Notes: generated by a model from the sequence alone, not told the origin. 64,000 bases of DNA from Ilyonectria destructans (GCA_020740775.1 JAHEWK010000001.1:6138001-6202000), one strand, 5' to 3'; positions 1 to 11,647 are shown, numbered from the stretch's first letter. A program made the numbers and translations.

Positions 1-1
1 G

Positions 2-1183
2 GTGGACTCAGAAGCCTGCGTCAAATCATTCTACGGGTCGAAGGATGCATTCGATGCTGAGCGCTTCGATGGCCGAGCTGTGGATGGAGACCCGAGTGTC
101 CAGTACATCCGAACTGGTGATCTCGGATTCTTGCACAACGTTAGCCGGCCCATCGGTCCCAATGGCGCTCAAGTTGACATGCAAGTGCTGTTTGTCCTGG
201 GCAGCATCGGCGAGACGTTTGAGATTAATGGTCTCAGCCACTTCCCGATGGACATTGAGAACTCCGTCGAACGATGCCATCGGCACATTGTCCTCAATGG
301 CTGGTAAGTGAAGCACTCCTGAATATTTGAACCTAACTAACAAGTTTGCAGCGCCGTCTTCCAAGCTGGTGGCCTGGTTGTCGTCCTGGTCGAGGTTAGC
401 CGCAAACCCTACCTCGCATCGATTGTGCCCGTGATTGTCAATGCAATCCTGAACGAGCACCAGATCATTGTTGATATTGTTGCATTTGTCAACAAGGGAG
501 ACTTCCCGCGGTCGCGTCTCGGAGAGAAGCAACGCGGGAAGATCCTAGCCGGCTGGGTCACTCGCAAGATGCGCACCCTGGCTCAGTTTGCTATCCGCGA
601 CGTCGATGCGGTTGCATTGATGAATGAGATGGTTGGCCCAGGCGGAGAAGCTATGGACACGAGAGCCTCCATGGTTAGTGTACGAAGTGGAGGTCCTACA
701 GGCTCCAGCTTGAGGAATGCCGAGCACGCGTCGCGGATCCCCGAGCAAGAGGAGCATGAGTCGCCGATGGATCACCGCCTCTCGTTTCTTCCTCAACCCA
801 GAGCCAACACAATGGAGCTTGCGGATCAGCAAATACCGGTGGCCCAGTATTCGCACGACCTCCCACCTGAGGCCGTCCACCATCCTACCTCGTCTGCGCC
901 TCCAGAGCAGTTGAGTCTCGCTCTCCAGACCGGGCAAGGCTTCGAGATGCCCGACTTTGCGCGTTTCGGGGCCCCATCAGAGCACGAGCATGCCCATCCG
1001 GGGACAGGATTTGTAGCCGAACTACCTAGCCAGGAGCCTCCCCAGATTCGACTGCCTAGCGTAGATGGACATGAAGATCTCAGCATTTGGAAGGGTAAAA
1101 AGGAGGCGGGCAATGACGAGGAGGAATGGACAACGGATGCCATCATGCACATGAACCTTGCGGGCAACACGAACCCTCGATGA
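2..1183 (+). CDS. DIP2/Cmr2-like adenylate-forming domain protein, C-terminal part
   Basis: This is the 3' end of a gene that begins outside the window. Coding runs 2-303 and 352-1183, with an intron at 304-351 (GTAAGT, branch-like CTAAC, CAG) that splits a Cys codon; 377 residues are visible. The segment RTGDLGFLHN (about residues 37-46) matches the conserved TGD motif of the ANL (acyl/adenylate-forming) superfamily. LFVLGSIGETFEINGL followed by H-P-D-IE about 20 residues later is the pattern of disco-interacting protein 2 and yeast Cmr2 relatives, large proteins with tandem AMP-binding domains. The last 180 residues are low-complexity and rich in Glu, Pro and Ser, as expected for a fungal tail. 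Substrate and activity cannot be told from this fragment. The family call is fairly secure; the role is not. Confidence 0.8.
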
Positions 1184-1547
1184 TCATAACGGTCTCAAGA
1201 AACGTGGTGTCTAGCTGGGGCGGATGAGGAGGAGATATGGAGTTTGGGTACTAAGAGCGCGAGACTTGGAATCTTCTGGCTTCAAGCAATTCCAGCATTG
1301 TTAGTTTCAATAGCATGGATAATTGGAGCAATTTAATGATGTTTCAGTGCACACATGAATTGCCAAGATGTAGCAAATGTCTTTATACATTATAAATGCT
1401 CGATGTATTTTACCCCTGGAACTCCCGGGTTGCCTACGCCAAACATTGCAACCGATGTGTATTCCTGGCTGAAGTAGAAGAAGAAGAAAAGATGCGCTTG
1501 TGGTATAAGAAAGATTCCAGGGCAGTTCCCCATTGCAACGGATACCG
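1184..1547. other. Convergent 3' intergenic region
   Basis: Short gap between two genes that end towards each other. It holds AT-rich stretches such as TTATACATTATAAATG near 1383 that suit 3' untranslated ends. I see no gene here. Confidence 0.5.
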
Positions 1548-2629
1548 TTATCGTGCTCCGTGAGTATAGCCCGTGTTGTTATTCATGCCGCCTTCGACAT
1601 CGTCTTGTAGCGGCGTCCTTGATCCTGGTACCGGTGAAGTCTTGTATGTCTCGGGCGATCCGGAGCCAACAGTGCTCGCCCACATGGGCGTGGAGTCGAG
1701 CTCAGACCGCACTTCGCGGTCAGTGGACATCTCCTGTGGCGGAGGAACAGACTGGTGCCACTCGTTGTAGGATGCCGGAGGTGGTGACTTGGTGTCGTTG
1801 TTGGAGGACATCTTGGCGGCAGCGCGGTTTTGGCGGCTTTGGCGGCGACGCCACCAGAGGAAGAAGAGGCCAAGGCCCATGCCGAGGACGGCGATGCCCA
1901 CGCCGACTCCGATGCCTGCGGCGGCGCCAGTGGAGATGCCGCCGGAAGATGATGACGATCCGGACGATGCGGTGGATTGAGAGGCGGCATCGGTGGTTTC
2001 TGAGGAAGAGGTTTCGGTGGTGATGGTGTCTGATTTGGTGGCGGATGGGACCTAAGGAGGGATGGATGTGAGCAGAAGCGGGTGAAGATGTTATCATGAT
2101 ATCTTACCTTTGTAAAGACGGTCGAGTATGCGCCATCGTCAACGTCGCTTACACTTGTCATCAACCAGTGGCGTCCCGGCTGGGGAATATCAGTCCTCAG
2201 ATCAGAGGCCATGAAGGGCGGATTCCCCGGGTGAACGTCCATGACATAGTCGGAACCATTCTTGACGTTGAGGAAGCGGTACGTCTGGTTCCCCCAGTCG
2301 GTAATGTCCCACATCTGGGCCTTGGCGCCGTCCGACGCCCTCATGCACGGCTGCGTCTTGGAGTCGTCGATCTCGTCCGCGACATAGCACGCGCTCAGCT
2401 GTTTGAAGACGCCCGTCCTGCTGCAGCGCAGCGCGTACCGGCCGGCGGGCCCATTCTTGACGGGCTGGAACTGCCAGTAGTGGTCGACGGCGCCCCAGAC
2501 GGCGACGCCGTCGTCGTCCTCGACCTGGAGCGCGCTGGTGAAGTTGGCCTTGTCGTAGTCGTCGACCCGGGCCTCGGTGACGTGGTACCAGACGTTGGAG
2601 TCGAGCGTCACGGTGTCGTACTTGGCCAT
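1548..2629 (-). CDS. Lectin-like (ricin-B type) single-pass membrane protein
   Basis: Coding on the minus strand is 2629-2108 and 2051-1548, with a 56-nt phase-0 intron (2052-2107), giving 341 residues. Residues 1-165 look like a compact beta-trefoil domain: WYHVTEARVDDYDKANF, then HYWQFQPV..GRYALRC, MWDITDW and YRFLNV..DYVMDVHPG, spaced like ricin-B-type repeats. A Ser/Thr linker (175-215) follows, then a Gly-rich membrane segment (about 216-241, ending LFFLWWRRR) and a cytoplasmic tail with PPP and Tyr/Ser motifs. There is no clear N-terminal signal peptide, so export would depend on the membrane segment. The layout resembles a surface sugar sensor or anchor, but this is inference. The MAKYDTV start was chosen because it opens the domain directly; upstream codons in frame are low complexity. 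Confidence 0.7.
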
Positions 2630-4090
2630 GGTGAGAGAGTGAAAGGGGACCGTGGTGAGGGATTCGAGGATGAGGCGATGTCGGATTAGAACATTGGGGA
2701 CCGCCGTCAGAGAGAAAGATGGGGACAGAACAAGAGAGTCAGAGATTGAAAAGGAAGAAGATCCTGGGGAGATCCGCAAGGCAGACAGGGCCAGCCAGTC
2801 AGTCAGTTAGTGACTTGACGCTGGGCTGGCAAAGCTTGGTAGCATCCCCGTCGAAGGATCCGCGACACTATGCCCCCAGTAGTATACATGACTGGCTGGA
2901 CGACCAGTAGTGTTGTAATTGCCAGGGTTGATCTGCTCTCACCTCGCAGCGGAGCCCCCTTGGATGGGGAAGGGATCCTCCTTCTGGGGCCATTGGGTGG
3001 CGATGGAGTCGACGGACTCGGGCAGTGCGCTGTCTCTTTCACTATTGTATCATGTCAGATGTTAGTTTGTGGACTAAGGAAGCGGGACATGGCTGGGGCA
3101 GGAACATGGTGAAGAGTGAGTGTCCCTATGTATCTCATGAGCCAACATCACAACCAAGATTGACAGACAGACTCACAGACAGACACTGCAAAATCTCACT
3201 CCATCCCTGTCGTCACAACACCGCCTTCCAGGGCTGAAACGTCGTAGTATATCAGTGATATCACCATGTAGTACAGCCCCTTGCGGGCCCCACCCAATCC
3301 CGACGGACCAGAACCCGGCTCCGGGGCTCCATGTCCGGCCAGTGCCAAATCAGGACTCCGCCACAACTCCGCCCAGCCACTCTCCGAACACTCCAAGTTC
3401 CAAGTGCGAGGCCATGGGGTTGCAAATTCGCCTTTGGCCCCGCGGAGGAATGATTGCGCCCGCTGTTTTTTCCTCGGCGCGTTTAAGAAGCCAGTTGGTA
3501 GCATGGGATGGTGTGAGACGGCATCCGGTGAATCGCTGCGTACGCGCTTGGGCGGGTTCGGCGTGCATCTCTCATATCAACTAACCAGCTAGCGATGCAA
3601 CTCTTGGGGGCCGCATGGACGTCCGCAGTCGTTTTGGGGGCCAATCCAGGGGCCCAGCAGAAGGTCTGTGGGAGACTAAGGAAGAAAGGTCCGGTCTGTA
3701 GCGGGAGCTCGGTCTCTGATGGTCGGATCTCGTCAATAACATCCGGCTCTCGTCTCCAATCAAGTTGTCCATATTCCCGCCCACGACCCTGGTCCAAGAT
3801 AGACCCATGCACTCACTAGCTTCGGCTTCCATGTCATCCGCGTACAGGAATCCCAATTGTGCGCGTAACAATACTCCATGTAAATGCATTGTATGCCTGG
3901 TTGTTACAGGCTTGAGAATTCCGTCTTCTGATTCCGTCTCTTCTTCCGTCTCTTCAATTCCCCTTGTCGTCTATACCCTATCCAAGTCTGTAGTGTTACA
4001 TCACCCATCCTCCTCTACGCCCTAGAGAACCGGGCGGCCACAGCTCTAGTCCATCATATGTATACCGGGACTTCCCCAGTCTGTAACCAA
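2630..4090. other. Intergenic region between two minus-strand genes
   Basis: About 1.46 kb holding the promoter of the lectin-like gene and the 3' end of app1. Open frames here overlap one another on both strands and show no recognisable protein, so I leave them out. A small inverted repeat (TATATCAGTGATATCA, about 3247-3262) is the only structure noted. Confidence 0.5.
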
Positions 4091-6913
4091 CTACCGAGCC
4101 CTGCGTGCCCTGTTCATGTCTGCAAGGGCACGCTTCACGATGCCCTCCGCTTCCGAAACAACATCGCTGCCTCTCCGCCAGGTGTACAAAGACACGTTTA
4201 GTCCGTCGAGCTGCTCCTGAGCCCTTGCAAGTCGCCGTCTCCATAATTCCAGCTTCTTGTTCACTGCCTGCGGGCCAAAGTTCGGAGACCCCGCGGGTGT
4301 GTTGCCGTCAGATCGACTCCCCGATCGAGTCGCCGCAAATGGAGGTGGTGGCGATGTAGGCGGGGGCAGAGGTTCATAGTCAACATCCAAGTTTGACGTC
4401 TGCGACCGCCGCGGGGGTAGCGGTGGCTTCGGGCTTTCAACATGAGTTGGGGTACCTCGTCGCCGAGGCGGAGGAGGCGGCGGGCGATCCCCTGCGGTGT
4501 TGCTATCCGCAGGTGCAGCCCTGTCCCATATCTGTGCAGCAGCAGCACTCCGGGGGATTTTCACGTTGTTCCCCAGTGACCGTTGAGAAGAGTTCTGGAT
4601 TTGTGACAAAGGATGCGGGGGAGGTTCCTTGATCTGAGGAACAGGTTTCCTCGGCGGAGGAGGCGGCGCCTCATCGCTCGTAACAGAGCCCTCTCGCGAT
4701 AGTCCGATTCTGGTCACCCCCTTGTTGAGCTCTGTGATGGACTTTGCGCTCCTCAACGCCGCCGGCTTTGTGGGTCGAGGTGGCGCCGGCTTCCGCACAG
4801 TAATATCAGGCGTGCTCGTACTTCTATTTGCATTCGAGTTGCGAATCTGTGTAAGGGCCGCGGATCTATCCACCTTTGTCTCCTCGGGTTCGCCAGAGAA
4901 GTCAATCAATGTTCCCATGCTGGGCCCAACTGAGAGCTTTCTCTCGCGGGATCCGCTAGGTATCAGACTAGACTGGCTGGCATTGTTGCTGACACTTTGA
5001 TCAAATGTCCTGCTCTTTTTTCGGGAAAGATTGAAGCCAGGGTCGAAGAAACCCGTTTCCTCCGGTGTCGTCACGTCTCGGATGAAGACTGCCAGGATAC
5101 GACCCGGGTTCGCCATCGCCAACTCGGTATACACTTCCAAGTCGGCCTCGCCACTGTCGCCCACAAGCAAAAACTTTCGCTCAGGGAAGTCTCTCAGCAG
5201 CCGGTTCAATGTCGACTTCTTCCTTTCTGCGACCGGCTCAAAAATCCCCTGAAGCATTCCACTATATTGTTTCAAGTGGAGTGACCCGGGGGGGAGACCA
5301 GTGAGCTTGAAGAAGCTCGCCAGAACCGGGAAAAGCTGCCAGGGGCTGTTCGAGCAGTAATGCATGCTAACGCCGAGATCATGCATTCTATTGAACCATT
5401 CTTTTACCCCGTCAATCTTGAGTTCAGACAGGTCTCGGATAAAAGTGTTGCGGAAGATTTCTTTGGCACCGCCGAGGATGTTGGACCTCTTGACCGTGTC
5501 GTCTATGTCGCTGATGAGACTGACTCCGTTAGGCTCGGTGATCATAATCTCCTGGGTCGCGGAAAGGTCCTCATTGGCCAAGACCCTAACGTGAGTTGGG
5601 ATGAATTCGAGTGCCGCCCGAACCACAAAATGACCAGCATCGTTAGTCATGACCGTCTTTGACTGTGATTTGGTGTCGTTGTAGAAGAAGAGAGTAATCG
5701 GGAGAGCAACCGAGGGGTTCGTCATGAACGGTGCTATCCGAGCCATGAGATTCGCGTTGGCGACCGACAGCTCAGCTTCACTGAGCTCGTTGGTGCTTGA
5801 TGAAAATGTCCTGGCTGGCATGGTTGGGCTGGTCGGTGCTGAGTCTGGAGACTGCTGTCCGCTGCGAGATCTCGTAGGATAAATGCTCTGCACCTCATCG
5901 CCACCGTCTTGTGGTCTCTCGCTGTACCCTCCTCGGTTGGCGACCCGTTTCTCCGCCTGGCCTAGACGTTCGATCCGCGCCGCCTCGTGGACAATCTTCT
6001 CTTGTTCGCGTAGGTCATCCATCTGGTTATTTGGTTGAGGCACCCCAATATTGGAGTTGTAACCTTGGTCGGCTCTTGGGGCCGGTATCCCACTTAGTTG
6101 CCGTGCGAGGCCGATCAGCATTCGGTTCCGTCTCGTCATCGGTCCCATTTGAGGAGAGTATACCCAGCCTCGGACATCGACATCGACGATTGCCCTCTCG
6201 TCTTCGTTTCTCTCCCATTCCTGGCGCCAGTAGTCCTCGTCTCGGATGCTTCCAGAGGCCGCTTGTGACTGGGGCATTCCTCCCTGGTCCCAATCTTGCT
6301 TGCTGTGTCGTTTCGCGTACGAGGGGAACAAGACCATTTGGTCGTTGCCCTGAACCGTGATGGCCACGTCTGGAAACGCACCGGGGATGTGTATTCGGCC
6401 GTGGTTCTCAGATGCGCCATCCATGCCTCGCACCCGGGTCTGCGCATAGGATTCCTTGATCTCCGTCACAGCTTGTTGTCCGGTTCGGTACAAGCTGCCA
6501 GCCATAGCTGCGAACTTCTTTCTTCGGTAACCCCTCTCCTGGCCACCCGGGCTCGACGGCCGGTCCGAGCCATAGCTTGTCATCCCTGCTCCTACAGGCG
6601 AAATTTTGCGTACCGCTGAGCCCCTCGTCCGGGCCTTGACATGCTTAGGCGGCGAAAGTGCTTGCGATCCCAGCCACAGACGTCTGCCCTGCCTCGCGAC
6701 GAGGTCTACAATGCGCCCCTGCTCTGCGCGTCGGCGCTGGCGCTCAAGTATATAGCGGTAAACCCGAGATTGGACGTTGTGCTTGACGTACGGGAGGGTC
6801 GTGAGGCGGAAGTTGAGGAGTCGTTCGCGATAGCGGTCTCGGACGGCGCGAGGGAAGAGGAAACGGATGAGGCTCTGCTTATGGCGCGGGTGGGGACGTC
6901 CAGGACCAAACAT
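4091..6913 (-). CDS. app1: App1-type phosphatidate phosphatase
   Basis: A single uninterrupted frame of 940 residues. The catalytic core carries SLISDIDDTVKRSNILGG (about residues 465-482), the DxDxT motif of the HAD-like App1 family (PF09949). It is followed by FPVLASFFKLTGLPPGSLHLK and by KFLLVGDSGEADLEVYTE, the usual third acidic motif. In yeast, App1 is the magnesium-dependent phosphatidate phosphatase found at cortical actin patches, making diacylglycerol and linked to endocytosis. The N-terminus is basic. The last 250 residues hold several polyproline stretches (PPPPPRKPVPQ, RPPPPPPRRR) that are likely SH3-binding sites, in line with the actin-patch partners known for yeast App1. The protein is longer than yeast App1, mostly through its disordered middle and tail. 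The start is the first Met in frame. Confidence 0.92.
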   Translation of the reverse strand: MFGPGRPHPRHKQSLIRFLFPRAVRDRYRERLLNFRLTTLPYVKHNVQSRVYRYILERQRRRAEQGRIVDLVARQGRRLWLGSQALSPPKHVKARTRGSAVRKISPVGAGMTSYGSDRPSSPGGQERGYRRKKFAAMAGSLYRTGQQAVTEIKESYAQTRVRGMDGASENHGRIHIPGAFPDVAITVQGNDQMVLFPSYAKRHSKQDWDQGGMPQSQAASGSIRDEDYWRQEWERNEDERAIVDVDVRGWVYSPQMGPMTRRNRMLIGLARQLSGIPAPRADQGYNSNIGVPQPNNQMDDLREQEKIVHEAARIERLGQAEKRVANRGGYSERPQDGGDEVQSIYPTRSRSGQQSPDSAPTSPTMPARTFSSSTNELSEAELSVANANLMARIAPFMTNPSVALPITLFFYNDTKSQSKTVMTNDAGHFVVRAALEFIPTHVRVLANEDLSATQEIMITEPNGVSLISDIDDTVKRSNILGGAKEIFRNTFIRDLSELKIDGVKEWFNRMHDLGVSMHYCSNSPWQLFPVLASFFKLTGLPPGSLHLKQYSGMLQGIFEPVAERKKSTLNRLLRDFPERKFLLVGDSGEADLEVYTELAMANPGRILAVFIRDVTTPEETGFFDPGFNLSRKKSRTFDQSVSNNASQSSLIPSGSRERKLSVGPSMGTLIDFSGEPEETKVDRSAALTQIRNSNANRSTSTPDITVRKPAPPRPTKPAALRSAKSITELNKGVTRIGLSREGSVTSDEAPPPPPRKPVPQIKEPPPHPLSQIQNSSQRSLGNNVKIPRSAAAAQIWDRAAPADSNTAGDRPPPPPPRRRGTPTHVESPKPPLPPRRSQTSNLDVDYEPLPPPTSPPPPFAATRSGSRSDGNTPAGSPNFGPQAVNKKLELWRRRLARAQEQLDGLNVSLYTWRRGSDVVSEAEGIVKRALADMNRARRAR

Positions 6914-7534
6914 GAGCCAGATTATCGCAGGTTATCGTCGACAGAGGTCAATTATATACACGGACGGGACAGGGCGGATCGAGCAAGCGTAGAGGCCGTG
7001 ATGCGCCGCAATACGGGTGATACAGGCTGCTGAGGCGTGCGAGCGCTGCGGATGCCCTCAGGCGAGTGCGTCTTCTGACGGGGCGGATCGGCCTAGTGCA
7101 GTGCGAAGAGAATATGATGCGTACACATGATTCGAGCCTGGCCAGCGGGTTCCGGAGCCTCTGCTAGTAGCACTCGGATGTCAGCCAAGAAGATGGGTGT
7201 GAGAATGCGCTCGTGATCTCGGCAGCCTGGGTGTTCGAGACCTCGTGCCTTACGTCATCAAAATCAGCCATGGTGGGGGAACGTAGCACAGGGCAGAGCA
7301 TGGAGATGGTATTGGCCCAAGCTCCTCCGAGGAGCTACTACGTAGTACTAGGTAATTTAGTACAGACACGTTCAGATATAAATTGCACAGATAGGTTCCC
7401 AGCCCCTCCTCTTCATCCACGAGACTCGGGACAGTAGCTTGAATCATGGTCGGTTTATAACGCCCGCATTAAACCCCTCGGGATATTTATAGCATGTCTA
7501 TACATTGGTGACCTTTGTCTCATACGCCAGCTGT
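6914..7534. other. Upstream region of app1 / 3' region of drs1
   Basis: Two perfect palindromes lie side by side: GCTCCTCCGAGGAGC at 7321-7335 and TACTACGTAGTA at 7336-7347. Together they could form adjacent hairpins near the end of the drs1 transcript. No gene was seen. Confidence 0.45.
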
Positions 7535-9924
7535 TCATTTTCGCTTGCCGCCCATCCGAGCCTTCGGCTTGCCCTTGTTAGGAACCTTCTTCTCTCCACC
7601 CTTGGTCTTGGACTTGGCCTTGTCCTTGGCTCTGGCCTTCATGTCAGCCTCAGAGGTCTTGCCCTTCCTCCACTCTCCACCCTCTTTGCGGAGGGCCTTG
7701 TTGTCTAGTCGCTTCTTGTCCTTGTTGCTCAGCTTTCCGGTCTTCTTCTTCATGGCCTCCCGCATGCCGTTCAGTTCCTCGTCACCAGCCTGCTTTGACT
7801 TCTTCTTGTCGTGCTCGGACTCAAACCAGGTTCGCCTGGGGCGAGCCTTGATCTCAGCCTCATGCTCCATCAGGTTTTCGCCCTTCTTGACCTGCATCTC
7901 GACGTGGGCAAGATGCTTCTCCTCCTGTTCTTCCTTCAGGATTTCTTCAATTTCGTCATCCATGTCGTCAATCTGGTCTTGCAACTTGTCGGCTTCCGAA
8001 GCCTCGATGACTCGGCTGATAATCTTGGCTCCCTGGGCCTTGCCTGCCTTAACAGCAGCCTTGACGACCTTGCGATCGGGCTCTGCAGCCAGGGTGAGGG
8101 CGGTACCCTTACGTCCAGCTCGAGCCGTACGACCGACTCTGTGGACGTAGATCTCCAGCGATTGAGGCGCTTCGTAGTTGATGACGGTGTCGACGCCCTT
8201 GATATCCAAACCACGGGACGCAAGATCGGTGGCCAACAAGTAGGACACCTTGCCGTCTCGGAAATCTTCCACACTTGCAATACGCTATCACTTAATGTTA
8301 GCTACGTAGCCCATTTGACTTTGGAACAGATACTCACCTGTGTTTGGTTCATGCTACCGTGAAGCTCCGCACAGGTCAGGCCGAGAAGACCAAAGATGAT
8401 GCGGGCTCGGTGGGCATCCTTCTTTTGACGGAAGAAGATAATAACCCTTTCGGCATAAAGCTTCTTGCAGACATATGCCAAGTAACCCATACGCTTCTCT
8501 TCTCGACCTGGTCGCAAACGAACGAACTCTTGGACCAAAGTGGTGACAGTCTTCTTTTGCGAATCAACCATAACTCGAGCGGGCTTGTTCAAACCCACGC
8601 GAATCAGACGATCGACGGTAGATGTCATGGTGGCAGAGAAGAGCATAGTCTGGCGCGACTTGGGGAGAGTGGTGAGAATCTCATTCAGTTCTTCCGCAAA
8701 TCCGTCCTCGAGCATTCGATCAGCTTCGTCCAGAACCAGAATCTCGACGGTGTTGGTGTCAAAACTGGCAGAGTTGCGCATGTGATCGATGAATCGACCA
8801 GGGGTTGCGATGATGACATCTGGTCGCATGCGCAGCTCGGCCTCCTGCATCTTAAGACTCAAACCACCGACAGCCAGTGTAAACTTGATATCCGTGTAGG
8901 CGGCAAGCTTCGTCGCGACTGCGTGACACTGGATAGCCAACTCACGAGTGGGTGTAAGGATGACAACGCGAGTGGTGGCGATTTTCTTGGGTCGATATAG
9001 CAACCGTTCCAAGATAGGTACAACGAAAGCACCTGTTTTTCCGGATCCAGTCACTGCACCACCCACAACATCCTTGCCCATCAGGGAAATGGGGATAGAC
9101 TTGGCCTGAATAGGAGTAGGTTTCGAGAAGCCAACGGCAGCAAGACCTCGCAGGATCGGTCGAGACAGTGACATGCCATTGAAGTTTGACATGACCACCT
9201 TCTTCCCAGGCTTTTCTGCTTCCTCGGGAGCGAAGAATGCCTTGCGCTTTGCTGCTTCCTCGACATCCTCTACCTCGTCATCACTGCCAGCGTCTGAGAC
9301 GTCGTCGTCAGGGTGGCCGACGGGTGTTGCAACAGAGTCGTTGTCGGAAGCTGCATCGTCATCCTCGTCTCCCTCGTCGTTATCGCTTCCGGCTTCCTTC
9401 TCCTCGCCGTCGGTGTTCTCGGCCTCAGAGTCAATGTTCATGCCAAATGCATCGTCAGCCAGGACCTCATCGTCGTCATCGTCGAGGTCGACGTTCATGT
9501 CGTCCAGTTCGTCAACATCCGCCTCGGGGGCTTTTTCACCCCTCTTCTCCCGGCGGCGGCGGATGATCTCGTCGATGTCCACGCCAGGTTTGTTGGCGTT
9601 CATTCCCTTCTTTGCGCTGTCAAGGCCCCATCCCTCGAATTCCACGGCGTCATTGTCGCCGGCCTCCTCGGCAAGAAACTCGAATTCCGAGTCCATGGCG
9701 CCATCGTCGTCGTCATTGTTGCCCCAAATTCCATTGGGCGCCTCCTCCTCGTCGTCCTCGGGGGTAGCCTCCCGTAGCGGCTTCTTGACAACCTTGGCGG
9801 TCTTTGCCTTCTTCTTCGGGGGCTGCGCAGTGACCTGCTCCTCCTCGACGATGCCGTCCTCGTTGTCGGAGATGGTGTGGATGAAGTCGTCTTCAATTGG
9901 CTTCCGCTTCTGTGAGGGCGCCAT
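7535..9924 (-). CDS. drs1: ATP-dependent DEAD-box RNA helicase Drs1
   Basis: Two exons, 9924-8338 and 8284-7535, separated by a 53-nt intron, encode 778 residues. A long acidic N-terminus precedes the helicase core, which shows the Q motif (GFSKPTPIQ), Walker A (AVTGSGKTG), PTREL, TPGR, DEAD inside [12 protein letters not shown] (LFSATMT) and [10 protein letters not shown]. The splice joins NQTQ to [11 protein letters not shown], restoring the motif before [12 protein letters not shown]. The C-terminus is a Lys-rich coiled tail with many KxxKKxxxNK-like clusters, as in nucleolar Drs1. Drs1 is needed for 27S pre-rRNA processing and 60S subunit assembly in yeast. The start MAPSQKRK lies within a good context; a longer frame upstream has no conserved content. 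It shares a divergent promoter with the EB1 gene. Confidence 0.95.
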
Positions 9925-10689
9925 CTTGATTAGGATTTGTAGGCGGTTGGCGTTCCCGTGCAACGTCGATGAAGTTCTCGTCGATGCTGGTGGGGCAGTC
10001 TCTCACCACTGCAAAAATTGAAAGCTTGGGTTCCAGGCGCATTTTTTTCTGCCGTTTCCAAATTTTGGCGGTGAGGAAGAAGGACCGGGGACGGGGAGGT
10101 AAGGTAGCTGGCAGCTGGACCCGACCCAAAGGTGGTACGTACCTACCTTACCTACGTCCCCAACCTGGAAAGCGACGTTGCAGCACGTGACCTCGCTGAG
10201 CCGTCCCAAAGTCAACATCGGGGGAAGGCGGGGAGGCGATCTGGGTGTCGTGGACGTGGCCAGGGTGGGCGGTGGGAGGTGCCAGACGCCAGACGCCAGG
10301 CGCCAGGTGCGAGGTACGTACCGGTACACACAATCACAGCAAAAAGCAAGGCCTCGCGGTGGTTCCCCCGAGTAACCCCCACCACGGTTGGTTTGGTTGA
10401 TTGGGCGACTGGCTTGGGCTGGCCGCCAATACAATTACTTCTGGAATCAGCGCGAACACTGAGGACCTGGTTTAATTTCTCCATCCCGACTGTCCGTCTC
10501 CTTTCGCTGCCTCGCGCAATCTCTCCACCGCGTCCCTCCGCCTCCGGATCACGCTCCTCGATACCCTTCCTGTTCCCTGTTTCGCGAGCATTCTTGTCTC
10601 CTGCACCTCGGCGTCTCTCTCGCGCCGCCTCGCTCTCCTCCGATCCTATTCAGCTGTTTCCCCTCCACGTCCCCAGACAAACATTCAAG
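9925..10689. promoter_or_regulatory. Divergent promoter between drs1 and the EB1 gene
   Basis: 765 bp separate the two start codons. The left part has repeated GGTAGGTAAGG/GGTACGTACC-like words near 10097-10150 and 10310-10325. The right part (about 10480-10680) is a pyrimidine-rich leader typical of fungal core promoters without a clear TATA. Shared regulation of the two genes is possible but not shown. Confidence 0.5.
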
Positions 10690-11647
10690 ATGGGCGAGTC
10701 AAGGTGCGTTGCCTCCCGTCCCGTCCCATCTCGGCCGCAGAACCAGGACTAACCAGCGCTCATCCGCCAGGCAAGAGCTTATCCAGTGGCTGAACAGCCT
10801 TCTCCAGCTCAACATCACAAAGGTCGAGCAATGCGGTACCGGGTGAGTCGACTACCTCCGCCCCGCCCCCTCCTCGCACCATCATGGCCATGATGTCCCA
10901 ACCCGCCCACTCCGCCGAGCAAACAAAGCAACGAGCCTAACACCAGCCCAGTGCTGCCCTCTGCCAGGTCTTTGACAGCATCTACATGGATGTGCCCATG
11001 TCCAAGGTCAAGTTCAATGTCAACTCGGAGTATCTGTACATTCAGAACTTCAAGGTCCTGCAGAGTAAGCTTTTGTTTTGGCCGCTCCACTTGGCCGCGC
11101 CCAGGCACTGACCCGCTTCCCAGATGCCTTCACCAAGCACCAGATCGATAAACCCATCCCCGTATCAGCTCTCGTCAAGTGCAAGATGCAGGACAACCTC
11201 GAGTTCCTGCAGTGGACCAAGCGGTTCTGGGACCTTAACTTCCCCGACCACGACTACGACGCCGTTGCCCGACGAAAAGGCGGCGCTCTCCCTCCCGGTG
11301 GCAGTGCCTCGCGACCCGCTCCTGCCGCCACTTCCGCCGCCCGCCGTGGAGGAAACACTCCCAGCGGTGGTACCCGTGTTGCTAAGGCTGCCGGCCCCGG
11401 AACCGCCGCTTTGCAGCAGGAGAATGCAACCCTCAAGGAGACGGTGGTCGGCCTCGAGAGGGAACGGGACTTCTACTTCAGCAAGCTCCGTGACATTGAG
11501 CTCTTGGTCCAGCAGGCCGTCGATGAAGACCCTGAGCTGGAGAAGCAGGAGGATGGATTGGTCAAGCACATCCAGGCAATCCTGTACTCGACCGAGGAGG
11601 GTTTTGAGATTCCTGACGAGGCAGCGGAGGACCAGGAGACCTTCTAA
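10690..11647 (+). CDS. bim1: EB1-family microtubule plus-end protein (Bim1/Mal3)
   Basis: Four exons: 10690-10703, 10771-10842, 10952-11064 and 11124-11647, giving 240 residues. The first coding exon is only 14 nt (MGES plus two bases). The spliced N-terminus is a calponin-homology domain (RQELIQWLNSLLQLNITKVE, GAALCQVFDSIY, YLYIQNFKVLQNAFTK, KPIPVSALVKCKMQDNLEF, QWTKRFWDLNFP) that binds the microtubule lattice near growing ends. A Pro/Ala/Ser linker follows, then a coiled coil and the EB1 C-terminal motif (ERDFYFSKLRDIELLVQQ), which dimerises and recruits cargo. The ending FEIPDEAAEDQETF replaces the EEY tail of animal EB1. Splice phases all agree with the family alignment, so the model is secure. 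Confidence 0.95.

Noticed and set aside
2096..2689. 197-residue open frame on the plus strand
   Set aside because: Antisense shadow of the lectin-like gene; composition follows the complement of that coding strand.
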